Positions 1-6,797 of a stretch of 34,106 nt of DNA are shown here, in pieces. The stretch's first letter is position 1. Every line of letters starts with the position of its first letter. Both the position numbers and the translations under genes were made by a program. Origin of the DNA: an uncultured Lachnospiraceae bacterium (lineage in GTDB: Bacteria > Bacillota > Clostridia > Lachnospirales > Lachnospiraceae); the NCBI GenBank assembly GCA_902773435.1, contig CACYEN010000098.1, forward strand, positions 1 to 34,106. Reading direction: 5' to 3'. The notes below the pieces were generated by a model that was not told the origin of the DNA, searched no databases, and was given only the letters and a program-made list of their open reading frames with translations.

Positions 1-629
1 GAGCAGTCCGCCCCGTAAGGGGCGAGATCGTCCCCCTCCGCGCAGGGCTTTACGGTCATGCCGTGTTCCCCCGCGATCTGAATCATGGTCCTGCCGAGCA
101 GGATCCGGTCCTCCCGGGGAACCTCGCGGACTTCCGGAAAATTCCTGCGGACCTTCCGATAGAGGTCGATGAAGCTGATGACCACCGTCTCCGTATACCC
201 GTCGAGCGCCTCCGCCATCTGCCGGAACGCCTTCAGGTGATACTCCTTCGTGTACCTCGCGGAGAGGAGGATCGGGTCGTACCGCCATCCGACGGAGTTC
301 ACCCCGACGATCCCGGAGAGCTTCCGGAAATCCTCAAGAACCCGATGTTTATCCGGCACGCCGGGCTCAATGTCCCGCCCGTAGGGTGTGATCGTGACGA
401 ACCAGTACTGGCCGTACGCCTCGAGGAGATCCATGTACCGGAACATCGGCGAAGGATTTTTGGTGCAGAATGAGATCACGTCCACAACGGATGGGTCGAG
501 CCTGTACCTGCTGACCTTTTTGAGGTCGTAGGGATTCCGGACACAGACGGTTCCCGCTCTCAGGCGGTTCGCGAACCACTCCGCGTAGAAGGCCGGGATG
601 TCCGTGCGCTGGCCGGTGTTGATGATCAT
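1..629 (-). CDS. DUF1848 family protein (partial, C-terminus outside window)
   Basis: About 209 residues are visible; the frame stays open to the window edge, so the C-terminus is missing. The protein opens with MIINTGQRTDIPAFY and continues with conserved stretches such as VRNPYDLKKVSRY, FCTKNPSPMF, YGQYWFVTITPYG, GWRYDPILL and SFIDLYRKVRRNFPE. I recognise these as DUF1848, a family of about 300 residues whose C-terminal cysteines (only ...YGADC is visible here) have suggested a metal or iron-sulfur protein related to radical SAM folds. Its biochemical role is not established. The start at 629 is the first ATG after an in-frame TGA 9 codons upstream. It lies 88 bases downstream of the BMP lipoprotein gene on the same strand and may be co-transcribed with it. 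Confidence 0.85.
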   Translation of the reverse strand, partial: MIINTGQRTDIPAFYAEWFANRLRAGTVCVRNPYDLKKVSRYRLDPSVVDVISFCTKNPSPMFRYMDLLEAYGQYWFVTITPYGRDIEPGVPDKHRVLEDFRKLSGIVGVNSVGWRYDPILLSARYTKEYHLKAFRQMAEALDGYTETVVISFIDLYRKVRRNFPEVREVPREDRILLGRTMIQIAGEHGMTVKPCAEGDDLAPYGADC

Positions 630-717
630 ACCGTTCTCATCCAGGCCGTCATCTCACCCCTGCCCCGGTTATTCCAAGGGCAGTGGGGAACGGCCGTAAA
701 CTCCGCCCTCGCCCCGC

Positions 718-1866
718 TCACGCGGTCGTCTCCACGAACGAATCGAGCTCCTCGTAGTCGGTCTCCGGAACCGTCTGCACGGCCCCGACGACGGACTCCC
801 TCTGCTCTACATAGACATTCTGGCCGAGCGCGGGGTTCTCCTCGGTCCCCGCCCCGTTGGATACGATCGCCTGGCCGGTCGCCATCGCCGCCAGGACCGT
901 CTGCGTATCCACTTCCGTCACGACCGGCATCCTGGAGTACTCCGCGGCGAGGCGGATCCCGCTCTCCGCGGCGGTACAGACGATCGAAGTCCCCCCGGCA
1001 AATCCCTTCGCCTCGTCAAATGAAGCCAGCAGCGATCTAACCGCCCCCTCCGGATTCGCGACGACCGAGAACTGGATCAGCTGTGATCCCGAGAGCGCGT
1101 TGAATCCGACCGTGGCGTAGGGCTTCTGCAGGACCGGCGCCTCCTTCGCGAGCGCTTTCGCGATCTTCTCCCTGTCGGTGACGATCAGCTGAGCGCCTTC
1201 GTTGTACAGGTTCTTCGCGTCCGCCGCCCTTCTCGGCGTGAGCTCGTCCGTTCCCGCGAATTCAGTCAGCACCGTGACGCTCTCACGGCCCAGCTGCTGC
1301 TCCTTCATCCCGTACCCGACGCCGTTCAGGAATCCCTCGTAGTACTCGGCGCCCTCGCGGGTCTCCCGGCCGGACAGCCAGGCGATCTTCCTGTAACCCT
1401 CCTTCACCGCGATGCAGCCGGCAAGAAAGCCCATGCTGTATCGGTCAAATGTCACGCACTCCGTGTTCTTCCTTATGCTGGAGGCCGCCGTCTCGTTTTT
1501 CCTCGGCTCGCCGTCGACCAGGACGAACCGTGTCTTCCTGTGGGCGCCCTGGGCGCTGTACACGGGGATCTCCATCTCCCGGCCGACCGCGATCACATAC
1601 TTAGCGCCTGCCTCGGCCGCCGCCTTGAACTGCTCCGCGTAGCTCTCGGCGCCCGCGATCTCCGCGGTATAGGTCTTCGTCTCATAGGCGTGCTCCGCCG
1701 CGTATCCCTCCATGCCGCTCACGACGGCCTGGATCTCGGCGTCCGTATCCGTCCCGCCGGGTCCCGTAACCAGCGCGAAGCGGACTCCCGAGCTCTGGGA
1801 GCCGCAGGCGGTGAGCAGGAGGACGGCAGAAATAATAAAGAGAACCGGAAATATCCTTCTTGGCAT
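718..1866 (-). CDS. BMP-family (PnrA-like) substrate-binding lipoprotein
   Basis: A 382-residue lipoprotein. Residues 1-20 form a signal peptide (MPRR, then a hydrophobic run) ending in lipobox LLTAC, with the lipidated Cys at residue 21. The rest resembles the Bmp/Med/PnrA binding-protein family: VRFALVTGPGG at the start of the mature domain, AGAKYVIAVG, VLVDGEPR, DRYSMGFLAGCIAV, KIAWLSGRE, and a long C-terminal lobe. The family usually binds nucleosides or similar ligands for an ABC transporter at the outer membrane face, but no cognate permease or ATPase lies beside it here. The start was set at 1866 because GGAGAGGG precedes this ATG by a few bases; an in-frame start 33 bases further upstream would add a polar extension before the signal peptide. 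The ligand cannot be assigned. Confidence 0.85.
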   Translation of the reverse strand: MPRRIFPVLFIISAVLLLTACGSQSSGVRFALVTGPGGTDTDAEIQAVVSGMEGYAAEHAYETKTYTAEIAGAESYAEQFKAAAEAGAKYVIAVGREMEIPVYSAQGAHRKTRFVLVDGEPRKNETAASSIRKNTECVTFDRYSMGFLAGCIAVKEGYRKIAWLSGRETREGAEYYEGFLNGVGYGMKEQQLGRESVTVLTEFAGTDELTPRRAADAKNLYNEGAQLIVTDREKIAKALAKEAPVLQKPYATVGFNALSGSQLIQFSVVANPEGAVRSLLASFDEAKGFAGGTSIVCTAAESGIRLAAEYSRMPVVTEVDTQTVLAAMATGQAIVSNGAGTEENPALGQNVYVEQRESVVGAVQTVPETDYEELDSFVETTA

Positions 1867-2016
1867 TTTCCCTCTCCAATCTGAAGATGAAATCGGCACA
1901 AAGCCAATACCAATATAGCAGGATTTTCCGGTTCTCGCTATCTTTTTATGATAATGCCCGCGTCAGCGGTCATCGGTATTTTTGTAATAACGGAGCCGCG
2001 GCCGGGACCCGCGTCT

Positions 2017-3324
2017 TCACGTTCCGAGCAGGATCTTCATTACCTTTGCCGGACTCATCTTCTGGACTCCCTCCGGGTCGCGCAGAAGGATTCCCGAGCC
2101 GGAGACCTTCCATCTGGCCTTTCCCACGTATTTCAGGTAGGAACTGCTGACGGTCCTCGCCGCGTAAGGCCACTGCGGGAAATACTTCTTCATATAATAG
2201 GCCGCCTGGCGCGCCGCCGTCCCGGCGGTGCCGCTGATCTGGACTCCCTTGGGCGAGCTGTGGATGACGAGCACGCTCCCGTCCGAATACTGGCCGAGCG
2301 AGATCCAGACGTGTCCGTCCATGCTGACGACGTCTCCCGGCTTGAAGGTCTGGTCAGAGCCGTTCGACTTATAGGTCGCCCACCCCATGCTCGCGTATTT
2401 CTTCGCCACGCCTGTGGAGTGATCCGGAGTGCCCCAGTCGATGGACGCGGATTTCGAGGCGTTATACTGCGTCGTGTCTATGCCGCTCTTCGTGAACACC
2501 GTGTTGTAGAGCGTCCACCTCGCGAAGCCCGAGCAGTCGAGACCGCTGCCGTACTTGTACCTGAACTTCGTGTAGTCGTAGCCCGGCTTCGCGTTATTCT
2601 TGAAAAATGTGCTCCAGCCCGACTGGTACCCGATCTTGGACGTATCCTTCCCGGTTCCGCCCCAGCCGCCGCCCCAGATGTAGAGCGTCCTTCCGCAGGG
2701 AACCAGCGCGTTCTTGAGATAGGTGATCAGCGTCTTCCGGCCGTTGACCGTACCCGGAGCCGTAGGCTGGGCGGGCGGCGTGACGTTGCTGATCCTGACC
2801 AGCTTCCACAGCTGCGACGCCTTTCCGGCGCTGTATTTGCAGATACCGATCGGCGCGTTGTTGGTTGTCCTGTCACCGAGAATCCCGATGCACTTCTTCG
2901 ATATCGACGACTGGATGTGATAGTAGCTTCCCCTCTTCAGGAAGAACCACCGCTGGTAGTTGTACCCGCACCAGTAAGTCTGGTAGACCGGCGCGTTGGC
3001 GCTCGTCGACTGATTCTTGACGGAGAGAGCCTGCATCGTGCGCAGCGTGCGGATCAGGTAGGTCCCGCCTGCCGTCGGCGTGATGTAGAAGATCTGTCCG
3101 GAGAGCTTCTGCCACGTGCGGGATACCGCGGGCGCGTACGGCTTCGTCGAAGAATTCTGGATCGAGAGGGCGCGCTCAGGCACGCTCTTCGGAATCAGCG
3201 CGTAGTATCCCTTCGCGATCGTCGCCCTCGTTGTGATCGGAGTCGTGCGGGAGATGTCCGCCGACGCGGTCACGGGCGCGATCAGAAGGAACAGCAGCGC
3301 CATCAGTCCCAATGCTTTCTTCAT
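2017..3324 (-). CDS. Secreted ricin-type lectin / NlpC-P60-like cell-wall hydrolase
   Basis: A 435-residue secreted protein. Residues 1-22 are a Sec signal peptide (cleavage near ASA). Residues about 30-185 look like a RICIN-type beta-trefoil lectin, with repeated QNSSTKPYAP, NQSTSANAPV and TTNNAPI segments followed by aromatic QxW-like motifs (YNYQRWFF, ASQLWKLV). After a proline-rich linker (residues about 186-195), residues about 200-400 resemble an NlpC/P60-like papain-fold domain. GLDCSGFARW holds the likely nucleophile Cys264, GHVWISLG the likely His338, and VIHSSPKG a third conserved element. The expected role is carbohydrate-guided peptidoglycan cleavage outside the cell; cell-wall versus dietary glycan targeting cannot be told. 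It has its own promoter, divergent from the nitroreductase gene. Confidence 0.85.
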   Translation of the reverse strand: MKKALGLMALLFLLIAPVTASADISRTTPITTRATIAKGYYALIPKSVPERALSIQNSSTKPYAPAVSRTWQKLSGQIFYITPTAGGTYLIRTLRTMQALSVKNQSTSANAPVYQTYWCGYNYQRWFFLKRGSYYHIQSSISKKCIGILGDRTTNNAPIGICKYSAGKASQLWKLVRISNVTPPAQPTAPGTVNGRKTLITYLKNALVPCGRTLYIWGGGWGGTGKDTSKIGYQSGWSTFFKNNAKPGYDYTKFRYKYGSGLDCSGFARWTLYNTVFTKSGIDTTQYNASKSASIDWGTPDHSTGVAKKYASMGWATYKSNGSDQTFKPGDVVSMDGHVWISLGQYSDGSVLVIHSSPKGVQISGTAGTAARQAAYYMKKYFPQWPYAARTVSSSYLKYVGKARWKVSGSGILLRDPEGVQKMSPAKVMKILLGT

Positions 3325-3382
3325 ATTATCTTCACCTTATCTTCAATGTGCTGTCATCACTTGAACTTCAAAAGTTAACAAT

Positions 3383-3411
3383 ATTTTAACATTTTGGAGG
3401 CGGCATGACAA
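3383..3411 (-). promoter_or_regulatory. Promoter of the lectin/NlpC gene
   Basis: On the minus strand TTGTCA (3411-3406) and TAAAAT (3388-3383) are separated by exactly 17 bases. Transcription would start near 3376, giving a leader of about 50 bases. The box is placed back-to-back with the nitroreductase promoter, whose -35 lies 22 bases away, so one regulator could act on both. Confidence 0.65.
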
Positions 3412-3433
3412 CCCTCAATATGACATGGGAAAA

Positions 3434-3462
3434 TTGCGCCCGCGGTATCGGCGTGATATAAT
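3434..3462 (+). promoter_or_regulatory. Promoter of the nitroreductase gene
   Basis: TTGCGC (3434-3439), a 17-base spacer and a perfect TATAAT (3457-3462). Transcription is expected from about 3469, giving a leader of roughly 97 bases before the ATG at 3566. Confidence 0.7.
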
Positions 3463-3468
3463 CAGCGG

Positions 3469-3513
3469 GGACGAAACCGCCGGCGCGGGGGATAATTCCG
3501 CGCGGCCCCGTCC
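3469..3513 (+). other. GC-rich hairpin at the 5' end of the nitroreductase leader
   Basis: GGACG (3469-3473) can pair with CGTCC (3509-3513), enclosing GCGCGG / CCGCGC with a nine-base loop. It lies at the predicted transcript start, so it could act as a 5' stabilising stem. No T-run follows, so it is not an intrinsic terminator, and no known riboswitch consensus was recognised. Confidence 0.35.
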
Positions 3514-3565
3514 GGGTATGTGATGTCGGACTTCTCATTTCGGGGTCCGGGCAAGGAGGTATCAT

Positions 3566-4078
3566 ATGGAATTCTCAGAAGTTGTCAAAAACCGCTACTC
3601 ATGCAAAAAATTCAGCGGCCGTGACGTCAGCGCGGACACGCTCCGGTCAATCCTTGAAGCCGGGCGGCTCGCCCCGACCGCGAAGAACCTTCAGGAGCAG
3701 CACATCTACGTCGCCCGCACCGCTGACATCATGGAGAAGATCGACAGCGCGACGCCCTGCCGCTACGGCGCTCCCGTGGTGCTGATCGTCGCGTACGACA
3801 AAGACAACGTATTTACCTATCCCGGCAGTGAGCGGACCTCCGGCGCGGAGGACGCGGCGATCGTCGCCACGCATCTTGTGCTCGCGGCCTGTGACGCCGG
3901 AGTCGACAGCTGCTGGATCAACTTCTTCAATCCGGACGAGCTCGCGGAGAAGCTCGGCCTCCCGGAGAACGAGGAGATCCTCATGCTCCTTGACCTCGGA
4001 TACGCCGCGGAGGGCACGGGCCCGCTCCCGAAGCACGGGAACCGCAAGCCTCTGGAGGAGACCGTGAGCTATCTGTAA
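3566..4078 (+). CDS. Nitroreductase family protein
   Basis: A 170-residue member of the FMN-dependent nitroreductase family, at the short end of the family's range. NRYSCKKF at residues 9-16 corresponds to the RxSxRxF flavin-binding start, and LEAGRLAPTAKNLQ (about 30-43) is the second hallmark. The central part AIVATHLVLAACDAGVDSCWINFF and the C-terminal DLGYAAEGTGPLPKHGNRKPLEE with the final RKPLEETV also fit. It would be a cytoplasmic NAD(P)H-dependent flavin enzyme reducing nitro groups, quinones or an unknown substrate. The start is firm: AAGGAGG (3553-3559) precedes the ATG by six bases. It is a single-gene unit, with its own promoter and a large hairpin after it. Confidence 0.9.
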   Translation: MEFSEVVKNRYSCKKFSGRDVSADTLRSILEAGRLAPTAKNLQEQHIYVARTADIMEKIDSATPCRYGAPVVLIVAYDKDNVFTYPGSERTSGAEDAAIVATHLVLAACDAGVDSCWINFFNPDELAEKLGLPENEEILMLLDLGYAAEGTGPLPKHGNRKPLEETVSYL

Positions 4079-4146
4079 GCCCGCCACGGCCCGCGCGGGG
4101 CGGCCCGGCCGGCCGCGCGCGGAGAGCGGCACAGCCCGCCGCGCAT

Positions 4147-4199
4147 AGAGAAAGACATCCCGGCAGAGAGCTCGTCTCTCCGCCGGGATGTCTTTCTCT
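4147..4199. terminator. Shared hairpin between convergent genes
   Basis: An 18-base perfect inverted repeat (4147-4164 with 4182-4199; arms begin AGAGAAAGACATCCC) around a 17-base loop. It lies between the convergent nitroreductase and double-glycine peptide genes and should serve both as a bidirectional terminator. The plus-strand 3' side is pyrimidine-rich, but there is no long pure T-run. Confidence 0.7.
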
Positions 4200-4209
4200 C
4201 CCTCCTCCG

Positions 4210-4401
4210 TCAGGCTTTGGGATTCACTTTGTCGCACACTTCGCAGATCCAGCAGTCCTGGCTCATCCAGTATTTGTGCATGGTCGTTTTTTTGCACGAC
4301 GGACAGTATTTCTTTTCCCTGGGCACGATATTGACCCGACCTCCGGTCACGTTCTCCAGCTCTTCCCCGCTGAGCGCGGCGGTTTTCTTTTCATCTGACA
4401 T
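4210..4401 (-). CDS. Small double-glycine-leader peptide with a five-cysteine, zinc-ribbon-like core
   Basis: A 63-residue peptide (64 if the ATG at 4404 is used). Residues 1-20 look like a double-glycine export leader: an acidic, amphipathic segment LSGEELENVTGG typical of bacteriocin and natural-product precursors cleaved by C39 peptidase transporters. The remaining 43 residues carry CPSC near residue 33 and CWICEVC near residue 50, giving five cysteines spaced like a zinc ribbon, plus MHKYWM between them. The ATG at 4401 was chosen because GGAGG sits seven bases upstream. It follows the PncC gene by about 40 bases on the same strand and ends at the shared hairpin. No PCAT transporter or modification enzyme is visible nearby. 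Function is unknown; a secreted peptide or a natural-product-like precursor is possible, and chance resemblance of the leader cannot be excluded. Confidence 0.75.
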   Translation of the reverse strand: MSDEKKTAALSGEELENVTGGRVNIVPREKKYCPSCKKTTMHKYWMSQDCWICEVCDKVNPKA

Positions 4402-4441
4402 CATTTTCCCTCCTTGTCATTGCTTTGCCCCGGCGGAGCCG

Positions 4442-4951
4442 CTAAAAAAGCGCGTCGAGCGCCTCGAACACCCTGGCCGCAAAAAGGCCCTTGATCGCGT
4501 GCCTGTCGAGCCCGTCCACGTCGGCGTCGATCTCAAACGAGCGCGTCTCCCCGCCCGAGGCGATGCAGAAAAACGCCTTCCCCCTCACACTGTCCCCGTT
4601 GTACGGGTCCGTGTTCCCGGTCGTCCCGGTGATTCCGACGCCTACATCCGTTGAGAAGCGCTCTCTCGCGGTCTCCGCCATCGCCCGCGCACACTCCGCC
4701 GAGTAGACCCCGTACTTCCGGATGATCTCCCCGTCGACTCCCGCCGCCTCCTTCGCGCGGTTGGAGTACGTCACGAATCCGCCGGGAAAGATCTCCGACG
4801 CGCCCTCGGTATCCGTGATCATCGAGGCGATGAGCCCGGCCGTGCAGCTCTCCATGACGGAGATCGTCCTCCTTTGGCTAATCAGGCGCAGCACGACCCT
4901 GCGGGCGGTCTCCGCGGCGCTGCCGCCGCGCGTTCCGGATATGTTCTCCAA
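4442..4951 (-). CDS. pncC: CinA C-terminal-type nicotinamide-nucleotide amidohydrolase (PncC)
   Basis: A stand-alone CinA-C domain of about 169 residues. SVMESCTAGLIASMITD carries the catalytic Ser of the family; IFPGGFVTYSNRAKE, KYGVYSAECARAMAE and GVGITGTTGNTDP are the other signatures. The enzyme deamidates nicotinamide mononucleotide to nicotinate mononucleotide in pyridine-nucleotide recycling. The start is taken as TTG at 4951, preceded by AGGGGG (4963-4958) with a six-base gap. A longer frame from TTG at 5020 is unlikely, because those bases form the -35 box of the promoter that reads into this gene. The double-glycine peptide follows in the same direction and may share the transcript. 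Confidence 0.85.
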   Translation of the reverse strand: MENISGTRGGSAAETARRVVLRLISQRRTISVMESCTAGLIASMITDTEGASEIFPGGFVTYSNRAKEAAGVDGEIIRKYGVYSAECARAMAETARERFSTDVGVGITGTTGNTDPYNGDSVRGKAFFCIASGGETRSFEIDADVDGLDRHAIKGLFAARVFEALDALF

Positions 4952-4990
4952 TCGGATCCCCCTTTCTGCCTCTGCTCCGCTTTCCTCCGC

Positions 4991-5020
4991 ATTATAGTAC
5001 AGGTCCGCCCCGCTCCGCAA
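4991..5020 (-). promoter_or_regulatory. Promoter of pncC
   Basis: On the minus strand TTGCGG (5020-5015), an 18-base spacer and a perfect TATAAT (4996-4991). Transcription would begin near 4984, 33 bases before the chosen TTG start. The promoter thereby decides against the longer reading frame. Confidence 0.65.
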
Positions 5021-5129
5021 TCCCGCCCTTCCGGAGGCGGGATGCCGATATGCCGCCGCTCACCGTCCGGGCAGGGCCCGCCCCGCCGCCGGCACTTAAG
5101 GGGGCGTGCTGATTTTTTTCAATTCTAAA

Positions 5130-5158
5130 TTTACAAAATAGTTTAACTGTTATACAAT
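5130..5158 (+). promoter_or_regulatory. Promoter of the liv transporter operon
   Basis: TTTACA (5130-5135), a 17-base spacer and TACAAT (5153-5158) in an A/T-rich island within otherwise GC-rich DNA. The expected start is near 5165, about 155 bases ahead of livG, leaving a leader that holds the predicted attenuator. The stretch 4952-5320 carries no larger gene. Confidence 0.6.
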
Positions 5159-5165
5159 TTTCCCT

Positions 5166-5222
5166 GTGGAGTTTAGCGCGCACACATTCATTATTGCCGT
5201 GATTGCTGGCGGCATGCCTTAA
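5166..5222 (+). CDS. Putative Ile/Val-rich leader peptide of the liv operon
   Basis: An 18-codon frame starting with GTG and ending in TAA: residues 8-16 read FIIAVIAGG. Ile codons (ATT) fall at positions 9, 10 and 13 and a Val codon at 12, clustered as in ribosome-mediated attenuators of branched-chain amino acid genes. The Ile/Val codons lie in the left arm of the first leader hairpin and the stop codon lies in the right arm, the arrangement needed for attenuation. Weak points: no Shine-Dalgarno sequence precedes the GTG, and the predicted transcript start is within a few bases of it, so translation would have to be leaderless or begin from another promoter. Confidence 0.45.
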   Translation: MEFSAHTFIIAVIAGGMP

Positions 5223-5226
5223 TGAA
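5187..5226 (+). promoter_or_regulatory. Attenuator leader hairpin (regions 1 and 2)
   Basis: TTCATTA (5187-5193) pairs with TAATGAA (5220-5226) and TGCCG (5195-5199) with CGGCA (5210-5214), leaving a ten-base loop. The right arm also contains CATGCCTT (5213-5220), which can instead pair with GGGGTATG (5241-5248), the 5' arm of the terminator, using three G-U pairs. The two pairings exclude each other, as in a classical attenuator. Confidence 0.5.
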
Positions 5227-5237
5227 CGCGGACATAC

Positions 5238-5282
5238 AAAGGGGTATGCTGATTCCGTCCAGGGAAAACATGCCCCTTTTTT
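5238..5282 (+). terminator. Intrinsic terminator in the liv operon leader
   Basis: AAAGGGGTATG (5238-5248) pairs with CATGCCCCTTT (5269-5279) with one G-U pair and a 20-base loop, and the hairpin runs into six T (5277-5282). It ends only about 38 bases before the livG start, well inside the transcript from the promoter at 5130-5158, so it should act as an attenuator rather than as the end of an upstream gene, which is divergent. Confidence 0.75.
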
Positions 5283-5320
5283 GTATTTGAAGGAAAAAAG
5301 CAGATTGGAGAGATAGCGAA

Positions 5321-6094
5321 GTGTCGGTCTTACTGGAAGCGAAAAACTGCAGAAAGTCATTCAGGGGACTTCAGGCGGTGAAGGATTTCTCGGCTTCGAT
5401 CGAGGAGGGCGGGATCTACGGTCTTATCGGCACCAACGGCGCCGGGAAGACCACCGTCATCAACATGCTGTCCGGCGTGCTCGTCCCGACGGGCGGGCAG
5501 ATCATCTACGGCGGCACGGATATCACCGGATGGAAGCCCGACCGGGTCGCCAAGGCCGGCATTCTGAGGACATACCAGAACCTCCGGCTGTTCGGAAAGA
5601 TGACCGCCCTTGAAAATGTCGTGATCGGCGCCCAGATGCACCGCGGGTACAGCTTTCTCGACGGGCTGCTCCACACCGGCAGGTTCAGCGAGAACGAAAG
5701 TAAGTACTACGACCGGGCAAGGCTCATGCTGCGGGAGATGGAGATCGACTCCTACGAGAACGCCCGGGCGGACTCCCTCCCGTACGGCAGCCAGCGGAGG
5801 CTCGAGATCGCGAGGATTCTCGCCGCCGGTCCCAGGCTGATCCTGCTGGACGAGCCCGCCGCCGGCATGAATCCGCAGGAGAGCGCGGACCTCGTCGCCG
5901 CGATCAGGAGGACGCAGAAGGAATTCAACCTGACTGTGCTCCTGATCGAACACGACATGAAGGTCATCATGAGTCTCTGCGAATACATCTACGTTATGGC
6001 TTCCGGCGAAGTGATCGCGAGCGGAACCCCGGAGGAGATCCGGAGCGACCCGAAGGTCATCGCCGCTTATCTGGGGAGGCAGGCGAATGCTTGA
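5321..6094 (+). CDS. livG: Branched-chain amino acid-type ABC transporter ATP-binding protein LivG
   Basis: A 257-residue ATPase. Walker A is GTNGAGKTT (37-45), the Q-loop YQNLRLF follows, the signature is the LivG-like LPYGSQRRLEIAR, Walker B is ILLDEPAAGMN and the switch His is in LLIEHDM. The long insertion between Q-loop and signature is usual for LivG. It energises uptake of branched-chain or other hydrophobic amino acids, or in related systems amides and urea, through LivH/LivM. The start is GTG, with TTGGAG about ten bases upstream and no ATG nearby. It is the first gene after the leader terminator and overlaps livF by eight bases, implying translational coupling. Confidence 0.95.
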   Translation: MSVLLEAKNCRKSFRGLQAVKDFSASIEEGGIYGLIGTNGAGKTTVINMLSGVLVPTGGQIIYGGTDITGWKPDRVAKAGILRTYQNLRLFGKMTALENVVIGAQMHRGYSFLDGLLHTGRFSENESKYYDRARLMLREMEIDSYENARADSLPYGSQRRLEIARILAAGPRLILLDEPAAGMNPQESADLVAAIRRTQKEFNLTVLLIEHDMKVIMSLCEYIYVMASGEVIASGTPEEIRSDPKVIAAYLGRQANA

Positions 6095-6797
6095 GATAAA
6101 AGATCTTGTCGTCAGATACGGCGGAATCAGCGCGGTAAAGGGGATCTCGCTTGAGATCGCGGAGGGCGAGACCGTCGCCCTCATCGGCGCGAACGGAGCG
6201 GGTAAAAGCTCCATGCTGCACGCGGTGTCCGGCCTCATAAAGACGGCTTCCGGGAAGATTACATTTGACAGACATGACATCACGGGGATCGGCGCCGACA
6301 GAATCGTGAGCCTCGGCCTCGTCCAGGTCCCGGAGGGGAGGCAGATCTTCACCCGCCTCTCCGTCGACGAGAATCTCCGCATGGGCGCTTATGTCAACCG
6401 CGACAAAGCGGACATCGAGCGGAACCGGGCGCGGGTTCTCGATCTCTTTCCCATTCTGAAGGAGCGGGCGAAACAGTCTGCGGGAACGCTCTCCGGGGGC
6501 GAGCAGCAGATGCTCGCAATCGGGCGGGCGCTGATGAGCTCCCCGAAGATGCTGCTTCTCGACGAGCCGTCGATGGGGCTCTCCCCGATCATGACCGAGG
6601 AGGTCTTCGGCGTGCTCCGCGGCCTCAAGGACCAGGGCATCACCGTCTTCGTCATCGAACAGAACGCCTACGACGCGCTCGAGCTCGCGGACCGGGCCTA
6701 CATCATGGAGACCGGGACGATCACGCTCGAGGGAAAGAGCTCGGACCTCATCAGGGACGAGCGCGTGAAAGCGGCCTATCTCGGAGGTGACATATGA
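6087..6797 (+). CDS. livF: Branched-chain amino acid-type ABC transporter ATP-binding protein LivF
   Basis: A 236-residue ATPase and partner of LivG. Walker A is GANGAGKSS (34-42), the signature LSGGEQQMLAIGRAL, and Walker B LLLDEPSMGLSP. As is usual for LivF, the switch position reads VIEQN rather than having a His. PEGRQIFTRLSVDENL is a typical LivF Q-loop region. The start overlaps the end of livG and the last four bases (ATGA) overlap the livH start, so the transporter core is translated as a tightly coupled unit. Confidence 0.95.
   Translation: MLEIKDLVVRYGGISAVKGISLEIAEGETVALIGANGAGKSSMLHAVSGLIKTASGKITFDRHDITGIGADRIVSLGLVQVPEGRQIFTRLSVDENLRMGAYVNRDKADIERNRARVLDLFPILKERAKQSAGTLSGGEQQMLAIGRALMSSPKMLLLDEPSMGLSPIMTEEVFGVLRGLKDQGITVFVIEQNAYDALELADRAYIMETGTITLEGKSSDLIRDERVKAAYLGGDI

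Noticed and set aside
1948-3378. A 476-codon open frame on the plus strand, opposite the lectin/NlpC gene
   Set aside because: Arg/Pro/Asp-rich composition without any domain; it is the shadow of a well-supported gene in GC-rich DNA.
4952-5020. Longer PncC starting at TTG 5020
   Set aside because: The bases coincide with a -35 box; the predicted transcript starts downstream, and TTG 4951 has a good ribosome site.
5166-5287. T-box or other known riboswitch in the liv leader
   Set aside because: No TGGNACCGCG-type T-box element and no riboswitch consensus I know; leader-peptide attenuation explains the pairing better.
5357-6382. A long minus-strand frame across livG and livF
   Set aside because: Antisense to two clear ABC ATPase genes and has no recognisable motif.
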